A DNA stretch of 64,000 bases from Flavobacteriaceae bacterium UBA1682 (GCA_002320285.1 DCKE01000026.1:78441-142440); one strand, 5' to 3'. Numbered from the stretch's first letter, positions 1 through 8,506 are shown. The notes: a model not told the origin generated them from the letters alone. Numbers and translations are program-made.

Positions 1-24
1 GTATCTGCGTATCTGCGTATCTGC
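1..24. repeat. Three tandem copies of an 8-bp unit
   Basis: The window opens with three perfect copies of GTATCTGC followed by a partial diverged copy. The array lies just beyond the terminator of the leftward ABC-F gene and is cut by the window edge, so its full length is unknown. It resembles in position, though not in unit sequence or unit length, the 7-bp arrays at 3270-3371 and 33271-33523. Confidence 0.8.
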
Positions 25-32
25 TTATCGAC

Positions 33-64
33 AAAAAAAGGCTGTCTTATAAAGACAGCCTTTT
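33..64 (-). terminator. Intrinsic terminator of the ABC-F gene
   Basis: A perfect 13-bp stem (36-48 with 52-64) with a 3-nt loop is flanked by an A run on the left, which reads as a U tract on the minus strand. It starts 12 bp past the ABC-F stop codon. The core GGCTGTCTT/AAGACAGCC is the same as in the terminator at 53943-53970. Confidence 0.85.
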
Positions 65-75
65 GCTAAAATATT

Positions 76-1695
76 TTAAAGATTGTACATCTTCTTTCTC
101 AATTCCTGTACTTTCGGATCATCTAGATAATCATCGAAGGTCATATAACGATCAATAGCTCCGTTTGGTGTAAGCTCTAATATTCTAGTTCCTACAGTTT
201 GAGAAAACTCGTGATCGTGTGTAGTGAACAATACGGTTCCCTTAAAGTTTTTTAATGAATTATTAAAGGCGGTAATAGACTCCAGATCCAAGTGATTGGT
301 AGGTTCATCCAACATCAATACATTGGCTCTAAGCATCATCATTCTCGAAATCATACAACGTACTTTTTCTCCTCCTGACAATACACGACCTGTTTTTAAT
401 GCTTCCTCTCCTGAGAAAATCATCTTTCCTAAAAATCCGCGAACGTATACTTCATCGCGTTCTTCCTCGGTTTTTGCCCATTGGCGCAACCAATCAACCA
501 AAGTGTCATCATTTTCAAAGTAATCGTGATTATCTAACGGTAAATAGGATTGTATGGTGGTAATTCCCCATTCAAATTTTCCGGAATCAGCTTTGCGTTT
601 TTCATTGAGAATTTCATAGAAAGCAGTGCTGGCACGAGAATCTTTTGAAAAGATAATAACTTTATCACCTTTGGCAACATTGAAATCAACGTCTTTAAAC
701 AAAACATCTCCATCAAGAGTTGCAGTTAATCCCTCAATATTTAAGATTTGGTCTCCAGCTTCACGCTCTTGATCAAAAATAATAGCTGGATATCTTCTAC
801 TTGACGGCTTGATGTCATCGAGTTTCAATTTGTCAATCATTTTTTTACGAGAAGTAGCCTGTTTTGACTTGGCGACGTTGGCACTGAATCGACGAATAAA
901 TTCTTCTAATTCCGCTTTTTTCTCTTCTGCTTTTTTGTTTTGTTGGGCACGTTGTCTCGCAGCTAACTGACTAGATTCATACCAGAAGGTATAGGTTCCA
1001 GAGTAATGATTGATTTTACCAAAATCAATATCAGAAATATGTGTACAAACCGCATCTAAAAAGTGACGGTCGTGAGATACTACTAAAACGGTATTGTCAT
1101 AATTAGCTAAGAAATTCTCTAACCAAGCGATGGTTTCAAAATCCAAGTCGTTGGTCGGCTCATCCATAATCAATACGTCTGGATTTCCGAATAAAGCTTG
1201 AGCTAATAATACCCTTACTTTGAGTTTACCATCCATCTCTCCCATTAAAGAATAGTGGAAAGACTCAGATATCCCTAAGTTTGATAATAAAGTAGCAGCA
1301 TTGGATTCGGCATTCCATCCGTTCATTTCCTCAAAACTAACTTGTAATTCACCAATTCGATCTGCATTTTCATCGGTATAGTCCAAATACAACTCGTCCA
1401 TTTCTTTCTTAACGGCATAAAGGGTTTTATTACCCATCATAACGGTCTCCAGAACGGTGTGCTCATCAAACATATTGTGGTTCTGATTCAGTACAGACAT
1501 CCTTTTACCAGGCTCTAGAATCACACGACCAGAAGTCGGATCAAATTCTCCAGCAATAATTTTTAAGAATGTAGACTTACCCGCACCATTGGCACCAATA
1601 ATCCCATAACAATTGCCCTGGGTAAAAGTTGCATTGACGTCGTCAAATAAGATTCGCTTACCGAACTGTACTGAAAGATTTGAAACTGTTAACAT
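76..1695 (-). CDS. ABC-F family ATPase (YbiT-like), second P-loop degenerate
   Basis: This is a soluble two-cassette ABC-F protein of 539 residues, the usual length. Such proteins act on ribosomes (translation factors or antibiotic protection) and have no membrane domain. The first cassette has a good Walker A (GANGAGKST, residues 34-42) and Walker B (VLIMDEP, 174-180), but its signature reads LMGEMDGKLKVR instead of LSGGE, as in the YbiT branch. A basic linker lies at about 245-300. The second cassette has a normal LSGGE (439-443) and Walker B (VLMLDEP, 459-465), but its P-loop position reads FSKDSRAST (349-357), lacking the GxxGxGK pattern. The ATG follows a TAAATTTG promoter box by about 32 bp with no Shine-Dalgarno sequence. 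Family assignment is firm; the target is not known. Confidence 0.93.
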   Translation of the reverse strand: MLTVSNLSVQFGKRILFDDVNATFTQGNCYGIIGANGAGKSTFLKIIAGEFDPTSGRVILEPGKRMSVLNQNHNMFDEHTVLETVMMGNKTLYAVKKEMDELYLDYTDENADRIGELQVSFEEMNGWNAESNAATLLSNLGISESFHYSLMGEMDGKLKVRVLLAQALFGNPDVLIMDEPTNDLDFETIAWLENFLANYDNTVLVVSHDRHFLDAVCTHISDIDFGKINHYSGTYTFWYESSQLAARQRAQQNKKAEEKKAELEEFIRRFSANVAKSKQATSRKKMIDKLKLDDIKPSSRRYPAIIFDQEREAGDQILNIEGLTATLDGDVLFKDVDFNVAKGDKVIIFSKDSRASTAFYEILNEKRKADSGKFEWGITTIQSYLPLDNHDYFENDDTLVDWLRQWAKTEEERDEVYVRGFLGKMIFSGEEALKTGRVLSGGEKVRCMISRMMMLRANVLMLDEPTNHLDLESITAFNNSLKNFKGTVLFTTHDHEFSQTVGTRILELTPNGAIDRYMTFDDYLDDPKVQELRKKMYNL

Positions 1696-1727
1696 GTCTA
1701 TTAAATATATGTTTTTTTATTGTTTTG

Positions 1728-1735
1728 CAAATTTA
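1728..1735 (-). promoter_or_regulatory. -7 promoter box for the ABC-F gene
   Basis: On the minus strand this reads TAAATTTG, matching the Bacteroidota -7 consensus TAnnTTTG. It lies 32 bp before the ATG. No clear -33 element was seen. Confidence 0.6.
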
Positions 1736-1827
1736 CTAAAAATATACTAGATAACAGCATTCTTGTAAAACACCGTCCAAAGTGGTTATTTAACTACGCA
1801 TTAACATTCATAGTTAGCGGTATAGTT

Positions 1828-1835
1828 TATTTTTG
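1828..1835 (+). promoter_or_regulatory. -7 promoter box for the thioredoxin-fold lipoprotein
   Basis: TATTTTTG matches TAnnTTTG and sits 29 bp before the ATG at 1865, in the divergent gap between the ABC-F gene and this gene. Confidence 0.6.
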
Positions 1836-1864
1836 CTTAAAACCAACAGATTAAAGCCCCATCA

Positions 1865-3280
1865 ATGAGTTCTTGTATAAAAAATAGTTCACTTATTCTA
1901 TCATCACTTTCTTTGCTTACTTTGTTTTGTGCTTGTAAAAAAAGCTTTGATGCGAATGACTATTCGGCTTATTTTCAAGGAGAAATCATTAACCCTCAGG
2001 AGAACTATGTTTTATTCTGTAAGGATAATGAAGTTTTAGATACCTTGTATCTGGATCAAAATAACCGCTTTTTTAAGAAATTTGACTCACTAGCTCCCGG
2101 TATGTACATCTATAAACACAACCCAGAGTATCAATATGTGTTTTTTGACAAAAACGACAGCTTAAATTTACGCTTGAATACACGAGATTTTGACCATTCT
2201 ATCATTTTCTCCGGTCGTGGCGACCAAAAGAATAACTTTTTAATGGATCTCAATACTAAAAATTTGGTCGATCGCCAACGCATGTATGCTCAGTTTGACG
2301 ATTCAGTAAAGGATTTTATTAGAAAAAATGATTCGGCTCACGCAGCAAAAATCGCCTATTACCTTCGTAAAAAAACAGAAATAGGGTGGGATAATGACTT
2401 TGATGTCTACGCCAAAGCCATGCTGGATTTACACTATTACTCCAAAAAAGAAATTTATCCGTTAGCACATCGTATCCGAGAAAAAGAAGATATTCGAAAA
2501 CAACTACCTAAAGATTATTACAACTTTAGAAGCAAAGTGGATTTTAACAATGAAAAACTGAATAATTTTTCTTCCTTTACCCGTTATCTATCCGTTATGC
2601 TGAACTCCGTAGTCGACGAAAATGAGACGGAATTTGCCGGTAAAGTAAGTCTGGACAAAAATATCAGTAAACTCAATGTCGTCGATACTTTAATTAAAAA
2701 CCCAGTGATAAAGAATTCGGTATTAAACAATATCGCATTTTTATATTTATTGGATGATCAGAATATCAACCACAACGAACAATTTCTAAAAAGGTATTTC
2801 GAATTGTCTACGGATAAAAGTCAGCACAACGAAATTATCCAGATTCAGGATGCCATTAGCAATTTGAAAAAAGAAAAGAGATTACCGGAAATCGGTTTGA
2901 TCGATATAAAAGGGCAACAGGTCTCGATCAATAAAATTATAGCTAAACCGACCATTATTTTCGTTTGGACAAAAAACTCCCTCGGTCATTTTGAAGCAAC
3001 CCATAAAAAAGCACAAGAACTCCTAGCTATAAACCCAAATATAGAAGTGATTTCGATTAATTTAGACACCAGCCAAGAAGAATGGGTACGTATTATTGGT
3101 AATTATCACTATCCTCTGATTAAGGAGCTGCGGGCTTTAAACTTTCAGGAAATAAAAGATAAATGGATCATTACCAAAGTGCATCGCGCCCTTTTATTAA
3201 ATGCAGATGGGACGATTAATAATGCTTTCGTCAACCTCTTTGATCCAACAATTTCTAAAAAGTTTGCTGGTAAACGGTAA
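1865..3280 (+). CDS. Lipoprotein with C-terminal thioredoxin-like fold lacking CXXC
   Basis: This 471-residue protein starts with a lipoprotein signal peptide: a hydrophobic stretch ends in LFCAC, giving the lipidated cysteine at residue 24, followed by KK. The middle (about 35-330) is charged and helical, as in the large TlpA-like proteins of Bacteroidota. The C-terminal 120 residues look like a thioredoxin fold (a PTIIFVWTKNS strand, then a helix and a SINLD strand). Where TlpA/ResA proteins carry WCxxC, this one has WTKNSLGH, so it should have no dithiol redox activity. It may be a binding or scaffold protein in the periplasm. The last codons and stop lie inside the 7-bp repeat array at 3270-3371. 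Confidence 0.75.
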   Translation: MSSCIKNSSLILSSLSLLTLFCACKKSFDANDYSAYFQGEIINPQENYVLFCKDNEVLDTLYLDQNNRFFKKFDSLAPGMYIYKHNPEYQYVFFDKNDSLNLRLNTRDFDHSIIFSGRGDQKNNFLMDLNTKNLVDRQRMYAQFDDSVKDFIRKNDSAHAAKIAYYLRKKTEIGWDNDFDVYAKAMLDLHYYSKKEIYPLAHRIREKEDIRKQLPKDYYNFRSKVDFNNEKLNNFSSFTRYLSVMLNSVVDENETEFAGKVSLDKNISKLNVVDTLIKNPVIKNSVLNNIAFLYLLDDQNINHNEQFLKRYFELSTDKSQHNEIIQIQDAISNLKKEKRLPEIGLIDIKGQQVSINKIIAKPTIIFVWTKNSLGHFEATHKKAQELLAINPNIEVISINLDTSQEEWVRIIGNYHYPLIKELRALNFQEIKDKWIITKVHRALLLNADGTINNAFVNLFDPTISKKFAGKR

Positions 3281-3371
3281 TTAGTAATCAGTAATCAGTA
3301 AACGGTAATCAGTAATTAGTAAACGGTAAACACAGTAATTAGTAAACACAGTAATTAGTAAACGGTAATCA
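3270..3371. repeat. Array of 14 GTAA-type 7-bp units on a gene 3' end
   Basis: Fourteen head-to-tail units begin with GTAA and end in one of four trinucleotides: TTA, TCA, ACG or ACA. All are 7 bp long except two GTAAACA units that carry an extra CA. The first unit is inside the last codons of the upstream gene and the second supplies its TAA stop. Two copies of AGTCGAA follow at 3393-3406. The remainder of the gap to 3616 shows no gene or clear hairpin. Confidence 0.9.
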
Positions 3372-3616
3372 CTATTGTTATTGGTAAAAGACAGTCGAAA
3401 GTCGAAATCAGTTATCAAGAAATCGAGGGTAGGTTACGAATCTTAAATCTCCTTCACTATATTCTGATAGGGTTCGGAATTCCTTTTGTCGAAGGAGTAT
3501 TACTTATCCAAGAAATCTGCGTAGCTACGAAAGTCCTAAGTATGGATTGACTGGAAAAAATTCGTAGCTTTTAATGAGCCTTGTTGCGCGATCTCGAGTG
3601 AGAGTGCGTTTACATC

Positions 3617-4192
3617 TTATTCTATACAGTGTAAATTTTGCATAAAATAAGTATTGGGTGTATAGGTTTCCTCAACTACCTTAGATTCAATCTTAGGTTC
3701 TATCTCAAAAGTTTTGGTATTGTTTTGAAACCGGATTTGCATCACGCTGATAGGGGATTCTTTTAAACGTTTAAAATCGTCTTTTTGAATCTGAAAATAG
3801 GTGCTCAAGATTCTAATATTTGCTTTTTGTTCGGGATCATAACTCAAGGAATTACAATAATCAGTATTGGCATGTCTAAAATTTACTATAGCACCATTGA
3901 GTAACTGAAAAGTGATCATGGATTTTTGATCTACGCATGAAGCGCTGATAAAATTGGAATCCTTTTGTAGATACTGTAACTGTATTAAACTTAAACCGTC
4001 TGATTTTATCAATGATAGGTAAACCGATTCAATCGAGTTGGGATAACTTTTTTCAACGAATAAGTACTCCATGGTTTTTTTGAAATCGGTAGTATCGTTT
4101 TTAATTTCATAATCAATAATATCACAGTTTTTAGTTTGTGCTGTTGAGCTAATGGTAAAAATTAAACTGATAAATAGGATTATGGTTCTCAT
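3617..4192 (-). CDS. Small secreted protein of unknown function
   Basis: I do not recognise this 191-residue protein. It starts with a clear Sec signal peptide (MRTIILFISLIFTISSTAQ) and the rest is a soluble mixed alpha/beta sequence with three cysteines and no known motif. The ATG at 4192 is preferred over an upstream in-frame ATG at 4213 because it puts the signal peptide at the N terminus and makes a 4-nt ATGA overlap with the stop of the methyltransferase upstream, the usual sign of translational coupling. It therefore ends the leftward run AI-2E transporter, methyltransferase, secreted protein. Confidence 0.65.
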   Translation of the reverse strand: MRTIILFISLIFTISSTAQTKNCDIIDYEIKNDTTDFKKTMEYLFVEKSYPNSIESVYLSLIKSDGLSLIQLQYLQKDSNFISASCVDQKSMITFQLLNGAIVNFRHANTDYCNSLSYDPEQKANIRILSTYFQIQKDDFKRLKESPISVMQIRFQNNTKTFEIEPKIESKVVEETYTPNTYFMQNLHCIE

Positions 4193-5379
4193 GATAAAGT
4201 TATTTTTTCGCAAAGTAATATTATTTTTTCATTGTTGCAGTCTGTGGTAAAGAAATAATAATGATTGCCACCGTCTTTAATTTTCCATTTCTTTCGTAAT
4301 TCACTAACACTAACAGGGAAGTTTCTAATTGTTATATTCGCTTTCTGATTTTGTAACTGCTCTTTCATCTGTTGTTTGTTGAAAGGGTAATTAGCTATAA
4401 CTTTAAAAATACGCCCTGGAAATTCGATCAATTGATCCGATGTGTACAGCTGTGAATGTGGGTGGAGTTTGTCCAATTGATAGACCTCGGAAATGCGATT
4501 AAATTGCCCTGTTTTCATTACAGCACTATTGGGTTCATATAGATATGCTTGCGGTAGGCCGTGGTTGGCAAATGCTTCGTTTTCAGCTTCTAAAGTGGAT
4601 TCATAGATGCTGTTGTGGTTGTTTTTAAGATTGGATGCCACTATTTTTACAGTGCCGGTATAGCCTTTTTCCAAAAGCCATAACAACTCCTTTACATCAT
4701 TGTCTAGTGCAACGATATGGATTTCTTTTACAAACCTCAATTCATTTAATCCCGCAATTAAGTCTAATAAGGGGGCTGCTTTTATTAATATTTTGCTAGT
4801 ATATTGAAAATACTCGTCGAGTAGTTCGGGAACATTGGGTTCGCATTCCCTTAAGAAAAATACTTTCTCTTGTGATTGATTTCTTCTGGCCGGATCGACA
4901 TAAATACAGTCCCATTGCTGGTTTTTAGCTTTTAAAATTGCCAGTCCATCTCCAGAAGTACAGTCGATATTGTCTGCTTTAAGAGTTTTAAAATTATGTT
5001 GTACCAACTGAGATAGGTCTTCTTGCCATTCGCAATGCACTACCGACTTAAAGTGTTTTGAGAAATAATAAGCATCAATACCAAACCCGCCGGTTAAATC
5101 AATTAAATGATCCCCAGTCACCAATCTAGCCTTGTATGCGGCACACTGCTCGGAAGAAGTTTGCTCTATCGATAAACTGCTTGGATACAAGATATTTGCA
5201 CAGTTGTACCAAGTGGGTAATTTCTCTTGTGATTTGCGTTTGGACTGTATCTGTGTTAAAATTTCCGTCCAAGAAATTTCTGGAAACGGGTTTTTCTGTA
5301 AGGCCAATTGCGCAGTATCCTTCTTGAGCGATTGTTGTATAAATTCCTGAACGTCGGAATGTAAAAGGTCGTTTTTCAA
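4189..5379 (-). CDS. Class I SAM methyltransferase with THUMP-like domain
   Basis: The 396-residue protein has a Rossmann methyltransferase core: motif I DLTGGFGIDA (about 93-102), an acidic motif II strand (VVHCEW) and a motif IV DPARR (about 160-164). The C-terminal half matches the THUMP-like domain found with this family in Bacteroidota; the likely substrate is an RNA base, not established. The start is a TTG at 5379, immediately after and in the same frame as the TAA of the AI-2E gene. No ATG or GTG occurs in the first 100 codons, and the N terminus reads like the start of family members (charged LLHSDVQEFIQ helix), so TTG is the best choice. Confidence 0.82.
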   Translation of the reverse strand: MKNDLLHSDVQEFIQQSLKKDTAQLALQKNPFPEISWTEILTQIQSKRKSQEKLPTWYNCANILYPSSLSIEQTSSEQCAAYKARLVTGDHLIDLTGGFGIDAYYFSKHFKSVVHCEWQEDLSQLVQHNFKTLKADNIDCTSGDGLAILKAKNQQWDCIYVDPARRNQSQEKVFFLRECEPNVPELLDEYFQYTSKILIKAAPLLDLIAGLNELRFVKEIHIVALDNDVKELLWLLEKGYTGTVKIVASNLKNNHNSIYESTLEAENEAFANHGLPQAYLYEPNSAVMKTGQFNRISEVYQLDKLHPHSQLYTSDQLIEFPGRIFKVIANYPFNKQQMKEQLQNQKANITIRNFPVSVSELRKKWKIKDGGNHYYFFTTDCNNEKIILLCEKITLS

Positions 5380-6471
5380 TTAAATATCTTTGGTTAAGAG
5401 CTGTATAAGTTTGACATGTGGGAAAAATTCCTTTCCAATCACTTTTAAACACGTGTATAATGGGATGGCAAGAATCATTCCAAACACCCCTGTCAGCATA
5501 CCACTAGCGAGGATGACGATAAAGATTTCCAAAGGATGCGATTTGATGCTGTTCGAAAAAATTAATGGTTGATTGATGTTGTTGTCAATAAATTGTACAA
5601 TGAAAAAGCCAACCATTACCGAAAGTGCTTTTGGTATAATCACGCTGCTGAAATCTTCACTAATATAACTTAACATCGTCAGTATAACTCCTAATAAGTT
5701 GGCGATTAGCGGACCGATATAAGGAATGATGTTTAAAATAGCACATAAAAAAGCAATCATCAAAGCTCCTTTTACACCAAAAATCAGTAGTACAACCAGC
5801 GTTAAGATAAACACGATAAAGAGTTGTAAAACCAATCCTACAAAGTAGCGCGATAATAGATTGTTGATTTTATCTAAAGAAGTTAGTATTCTTTCTTCTT
5901 GCTTTTCAGGTAATACTTTTTTAAAGTGGTACTGAAAGATAGCTTGATCCTTTAAAAAGAAAAAAGTGATAAAAAAAGTCGAAGCAATACCAATGCCCAG
6001 TCCGCTTATTGTGCCAATAATCGAATTGAAAACATTGGGAATAAAGTCAAAATTTAGCTTAGAACTGATATCAGATAGATTAAGTAATTTCTCCAAACTT
6101 AAATCACGAACAGCTAATATACCATCTACTTGCTGGATCAGATGATTGATGTCTTCCTGTAGTTGTGCGGTATTTAATACGGACAAATTTTGCGCCTGTG
6201 TAGTAAAGAGTGGTACAAACATAAAAACAAAGCCCAGCATGATTAAAATAAATAGCACCATGGTCACCAAGACGGCCAAAATCTTTTTAAAATGTAGTTT
6301 TTTGACAAAAAAACGAATAATCGGGGCGCCGATTAAGGATAGAATTAAAGCACAAACAAAGTAAATAAATATGGCTTTAACCTGATACAATAAAAATAGC
6401 AAACCCGCTATTACCACTAAAGTGATGACAGCTTTGACAATACCTCCTGAGATCTCTTTAGCTGTAGACAT
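5380..6471 (-). CDS. AI-2E family transporter (multi-pass membrane protein)
   Basis: This is a 363-residue inner-membrane protein of the AI-2E/PerM family, which exports or exchanges small solutes; some members move autoinducer-2 and others are Na+/H+ antiporters, so the substrate is not predictable. Pairs of long hydrophobic segments occur near the N terminus, and a cluster of segments lies in the C-terminal half around FLCAILNIIPYIGPLIAN, the family's conserved region. The ATG at 6471 is chosen over an upstream TTG at 6486 because that TTG is part of a TACATTTG promoter box. The gene is first in the run with the methyltransferase that follows in the same frame. Confidence 0.87.
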   Translation of the reverse strand: MSTAKEISGGIVKAVITLVVIAGLLFLLYQVKAIFIYFVCALILSLIGAPIIRFFVKKLHFKKILAVLVTMVLFILIMLGFVFMFVPLFTTQAQNLSVLNTAQLQEDINHLIQQVDGILAVRDLSLEKLLNLSDISSKLNFDFIPNVFNSIIGTISGLGIGIASTFFITFFFLKDQAIFQYHFKKVLPEKQEERILTSLDKINNLLSRYFVGLVLQLFIVFILTLVVLLIFGVKGALMIAFLCAILNIIPYIGPLIANLLGVILTMLSYISEDFSSVIIPKALSVMVGFFIVQFIDNNINQPLIFSNSIKSHPLEIFIVILASGMLTGVFGMILAIPLYTCLKVIGKEFFPHVKLIQLLTKDI

Positions 6472-6483
6472 AGACTTTTTATT

Positions 6484-6491
6484 CAAATGTA
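6484..6491 (-). promoter_or_regulatory. -7 promoter box for the AI-2E transporter
   Basis: The minus strand reads TACATTTG, 13 bp before the ATG at 6471. Its TTG had looked like an alternative start codon. Upstream at 6562-6578 lies a 7-bp hairpin (GTGCACT, 3-nt loop, AGTGCAC) with no T run, of unknown role; the rest of the gap to 6692 holds nothing I recognise. Confidence 0.55.
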
Positions 6492-6692
6492 ATAAAACAA
6501 ATGCATTTTAAAAATATGTTGTGGCTATATTCTTAAAAAAGTATTTTTTACGTTTTTAGAGGTGCACTAAAAGTGCACTATAGATTGGGTATGATATAAT
6601 TAGTTACGTATTTATAGCGTTTTGGTCCGAGCAGACGCCCGAACCAGCGGTAGGGTACTCCGGTTTTTTAGCTTGTAAAAGCATAAATAGAT

Positions 6693-7400
6693 TTAATCTT
6701 CATTGGTAAACACAAAGCTGTGGCAAGCGACTACTGCGGCCGTTTCGGTTCTCAAACGCGTATTGCCTAGGGATACCGGTATAAAGTTATTTTTTATAGC
6801 CGTGTCGATTTCCGATTTGGAAAAATCGCCTTCGGGACCGATCAGGATGGTGTATTTCTCGTTTTTAGGAATCGCATTTTTCAATAGCTTTTTCTCGCCA
6901 TCTTCACAATGTGCGATGTATTTATTACCGTCAAAATCAGCCTTCATAAATTCTTTAAAAGAGATGGGCTCGTTTAGAATCGGTAAGTGAAACTGCAAAG
7001 ACTGCTTCATGGCAGATTGTATGATTTTCTCAAAACGTTCTGTCTTGATTGCTTTTCGCTCCGAATGATCGCATATAATGGGAGTGATTTCCTGAACACC
7101 CATTTCAGTTGCTTTTTCAAGAAACCATTCAAAACGATCGTTCATTTTTGTCGGAGCAACCGCCAAATGGATGTAGTGATCGGGTTGTGGATAGGGCTTT
7201 ACGGATAAAACTTCCGTAAGGCATTTCTTCTCGGATTCCAAAGTGATTTGAAGTTCAAATAAATATCCCAATCCGTTGGTAACATGAAGTATATCGCCTG
7301 TTTTTTTTCGTAATACTTTAATGATGTGTTTGCTTTCTTCTTTGTCGAAAAAGAATTCTTTTTGGTCAGCTTGTATATCGGGTGCGTAAAATAATTGCAT
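6693..7400 (-). CDS. rsmE: 16S rRNA (uracil-1498-N3)-methyltransferase RsmE
   Basis: RsmE methylates U1498 of 16S rRNA in the decoding region of the assembled 30S subunit. The 235-residue length is typical. An N-terminal PUA-like barrel is followed by a SPOUT (trefoil knot) domain: GPEGDFS near residue 188 and LGNTRLRTETA near 210 are the SAM-binding knot signatures. The ATG at 7400 (MQLFYAP) is preferred to an upstream in-frame TTG because it matches the family N terminus and leaves a 13-nt gap after the tsaD stop. It is likely co-transcribed with tsaD. Confidence 0.95.
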   Translation of the reverse strand: MQLFYAPDIQADQKEFFFDKEESKHIIKVLRKKTGDILHVTNGLGYLFELQITLESEKKCLTEVLSVKPYPQPDHYIHLAVAPTKMNDRFEWFLEKATEMGVQEITPIICDHSERKAIKTERFEKIIQSAMKQSLQFHLPILNEPISFKEFMKADFDGNKYIAHCEDGEKKLLKNAIPKNEKYTILIGPEGDFSKSEIDTAIKNNFIPVSLGNTRLRTETAAVVACHSFVFTNED

Positions 7401-7413
7401 AAAAGTGGTTTTT

Positions 7414-8436
7414 TTAAAATTCAATACGCGCTTTTGAAACTACAGAAGCGTCACTAAAATGTTGTTCTAAAAAACGGTAATAACCGACTATTCCAATCAT
7501 GGCTGCATTGTCTGTGGTATATTCGAATTTGGGAACAAAAGTTTTCCAGCCGTATTTGGTTTCAGCTTCTTTTAAGGCTTTTCGGATACCCGAATTGGCA
7601 GAAACACCGCCACCGATAGCAACCTGTTTGATGCCGGTTTCCTCAACGGCCATTTTTAATTTATCCATGAGGATATTAATGATGGTTTCCTGTATAGACG
7701 CGCAGATATCATGTTTATTCTCTTCGATAAAATTGGGATTCTCTGCGACATTTTTTTGAATAAAATATAAGATTTGCGTTTTTAGTCCACTAAAACTAAA
7801 GTTTAATCCCGGTACTTTTGGTTTGGTAAATCGAAAAGCTTTTGGATTGCCCAATTGGGCGTATTTGTCGATCAACGGTCCACCAGGATAAGGAAACCCC
7901 AGGGTTTTAGCACTTTTATCAAAAGCTTCACCAACGGCATCATCCGTGGTCTCTCCGATGATTTTTAAATCAAAAAAACTGTTTACTTGTACAATTTGTG
8001 TATGACCTCCGGAGATGGTCAAAGCCAAAAATGGGAAAGTCGGTTTGTCAAAACCGGCCTCATCGATAAAGTGCGCCAGTATATGAGCATGCATGTGATT
8101 GACAGCTACTAACGGAATATCCAATGCCATAGACATGGATTTGGCAAAAGAACTACCTACCAATAAGGAACCCATCAAACCCGGGCCTTGAGTAAATGCG
8201 ATTGCAGTAAGCTGTTCTTTAGTGATTTGGGCTTTTTTTAAAGCAACATCAATCACGGGAACAATGTTTTGCTGGTGTGCACGCGAAGCCAATTCTGGAA
8301 CGACGCCACCGTATTCCTCATGTATTTTTTGTTGGGCTACGATATTGGAAAGCACGGTCGTGTTTTTCATTACTGCCGCGGCAGTATCGTCACAGGAACT
8401 TTCAATAGCGAGTATATATATGGGGTTTTCAGACAT
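7414..8436 (-). CDS. tsaD: tRNA t6A threonylcarbamoyltransferase TsaD
   Basis: TsaD transfers the threonylcarbamoyl group from TC-AMP to A37 of ANN-decoding tRNAs, working with TsaB and TsaE in the cytoplasm. The 340-residue protein shows the ASKHA nucleotide-binding start (AIESSCDDTAAAV, residues 10-22), the HMHAH metal-binding motif (114-118), the glycine-rich ISGGHT motif and a DNAAM motif near the C terminus. It is first of the pair tsaD-rsmE and is divergent from tamB across a 187-bp gap. Confidence 0.97.
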   Translation of the reverse strand: MSENPIYILAIESSCDDTAAAVMKNTTVLSNIVAQQKIHEEYGGVVPELASRAHQQNIVPVIDVALKKAQITKEQLTAIAFTQGPGLMGSLLVGSSFAKSMSMALDIPLVAVNHMHAHILAHFIDEAGFDKPTFPFLALTISGGHTQIVQVNSFFDLKIIGETTDDAVGEAFDKSAKTLGFPYPGGPLIDKYAQLGNPKAFRFTKPKVPGLNFSFSGLKTQILYFIQKNVAENPNFIEENKHDICASIQETIINILMDKLKMAVEETGIKQVAIGGGVSANSGIRKALKEAETKYGWKTFVPKFEYTTDNAAMIGIVGYYRFLEQHFSDASVVSKARIEF

Positions 8437-8498
8437 TTTAATATCGAAGTTTGTAATTTAATATGAGTAGAATAGATGACTTTTATCCAAGAAATTAG

Positions 8499-8506
8499 TA
8501 CATTTG
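8499..8506 (+). promoter_or_regulatory. -7 promoter box upstream of tamB
   Basis: TACATTTG matches TAnnTTTG. A transcript starting about 7 bp later would carry about 50 nt before the proposed upstream tamB start near 8561. Confidence 0.5.

Noticed and set aside
3270..3406. CRISPR array
   Set aside because: Units are 7 bp with no spacers of uniform length between repeats, and no cas gene is present in the window.
6620..6665. tRNA-like end (a CGGACCA-type sequence on the minus strand after rsmE)
   Set aside because: The acceptor, T-arm and anticodon stems cannot be formed together; no cloverleaf.
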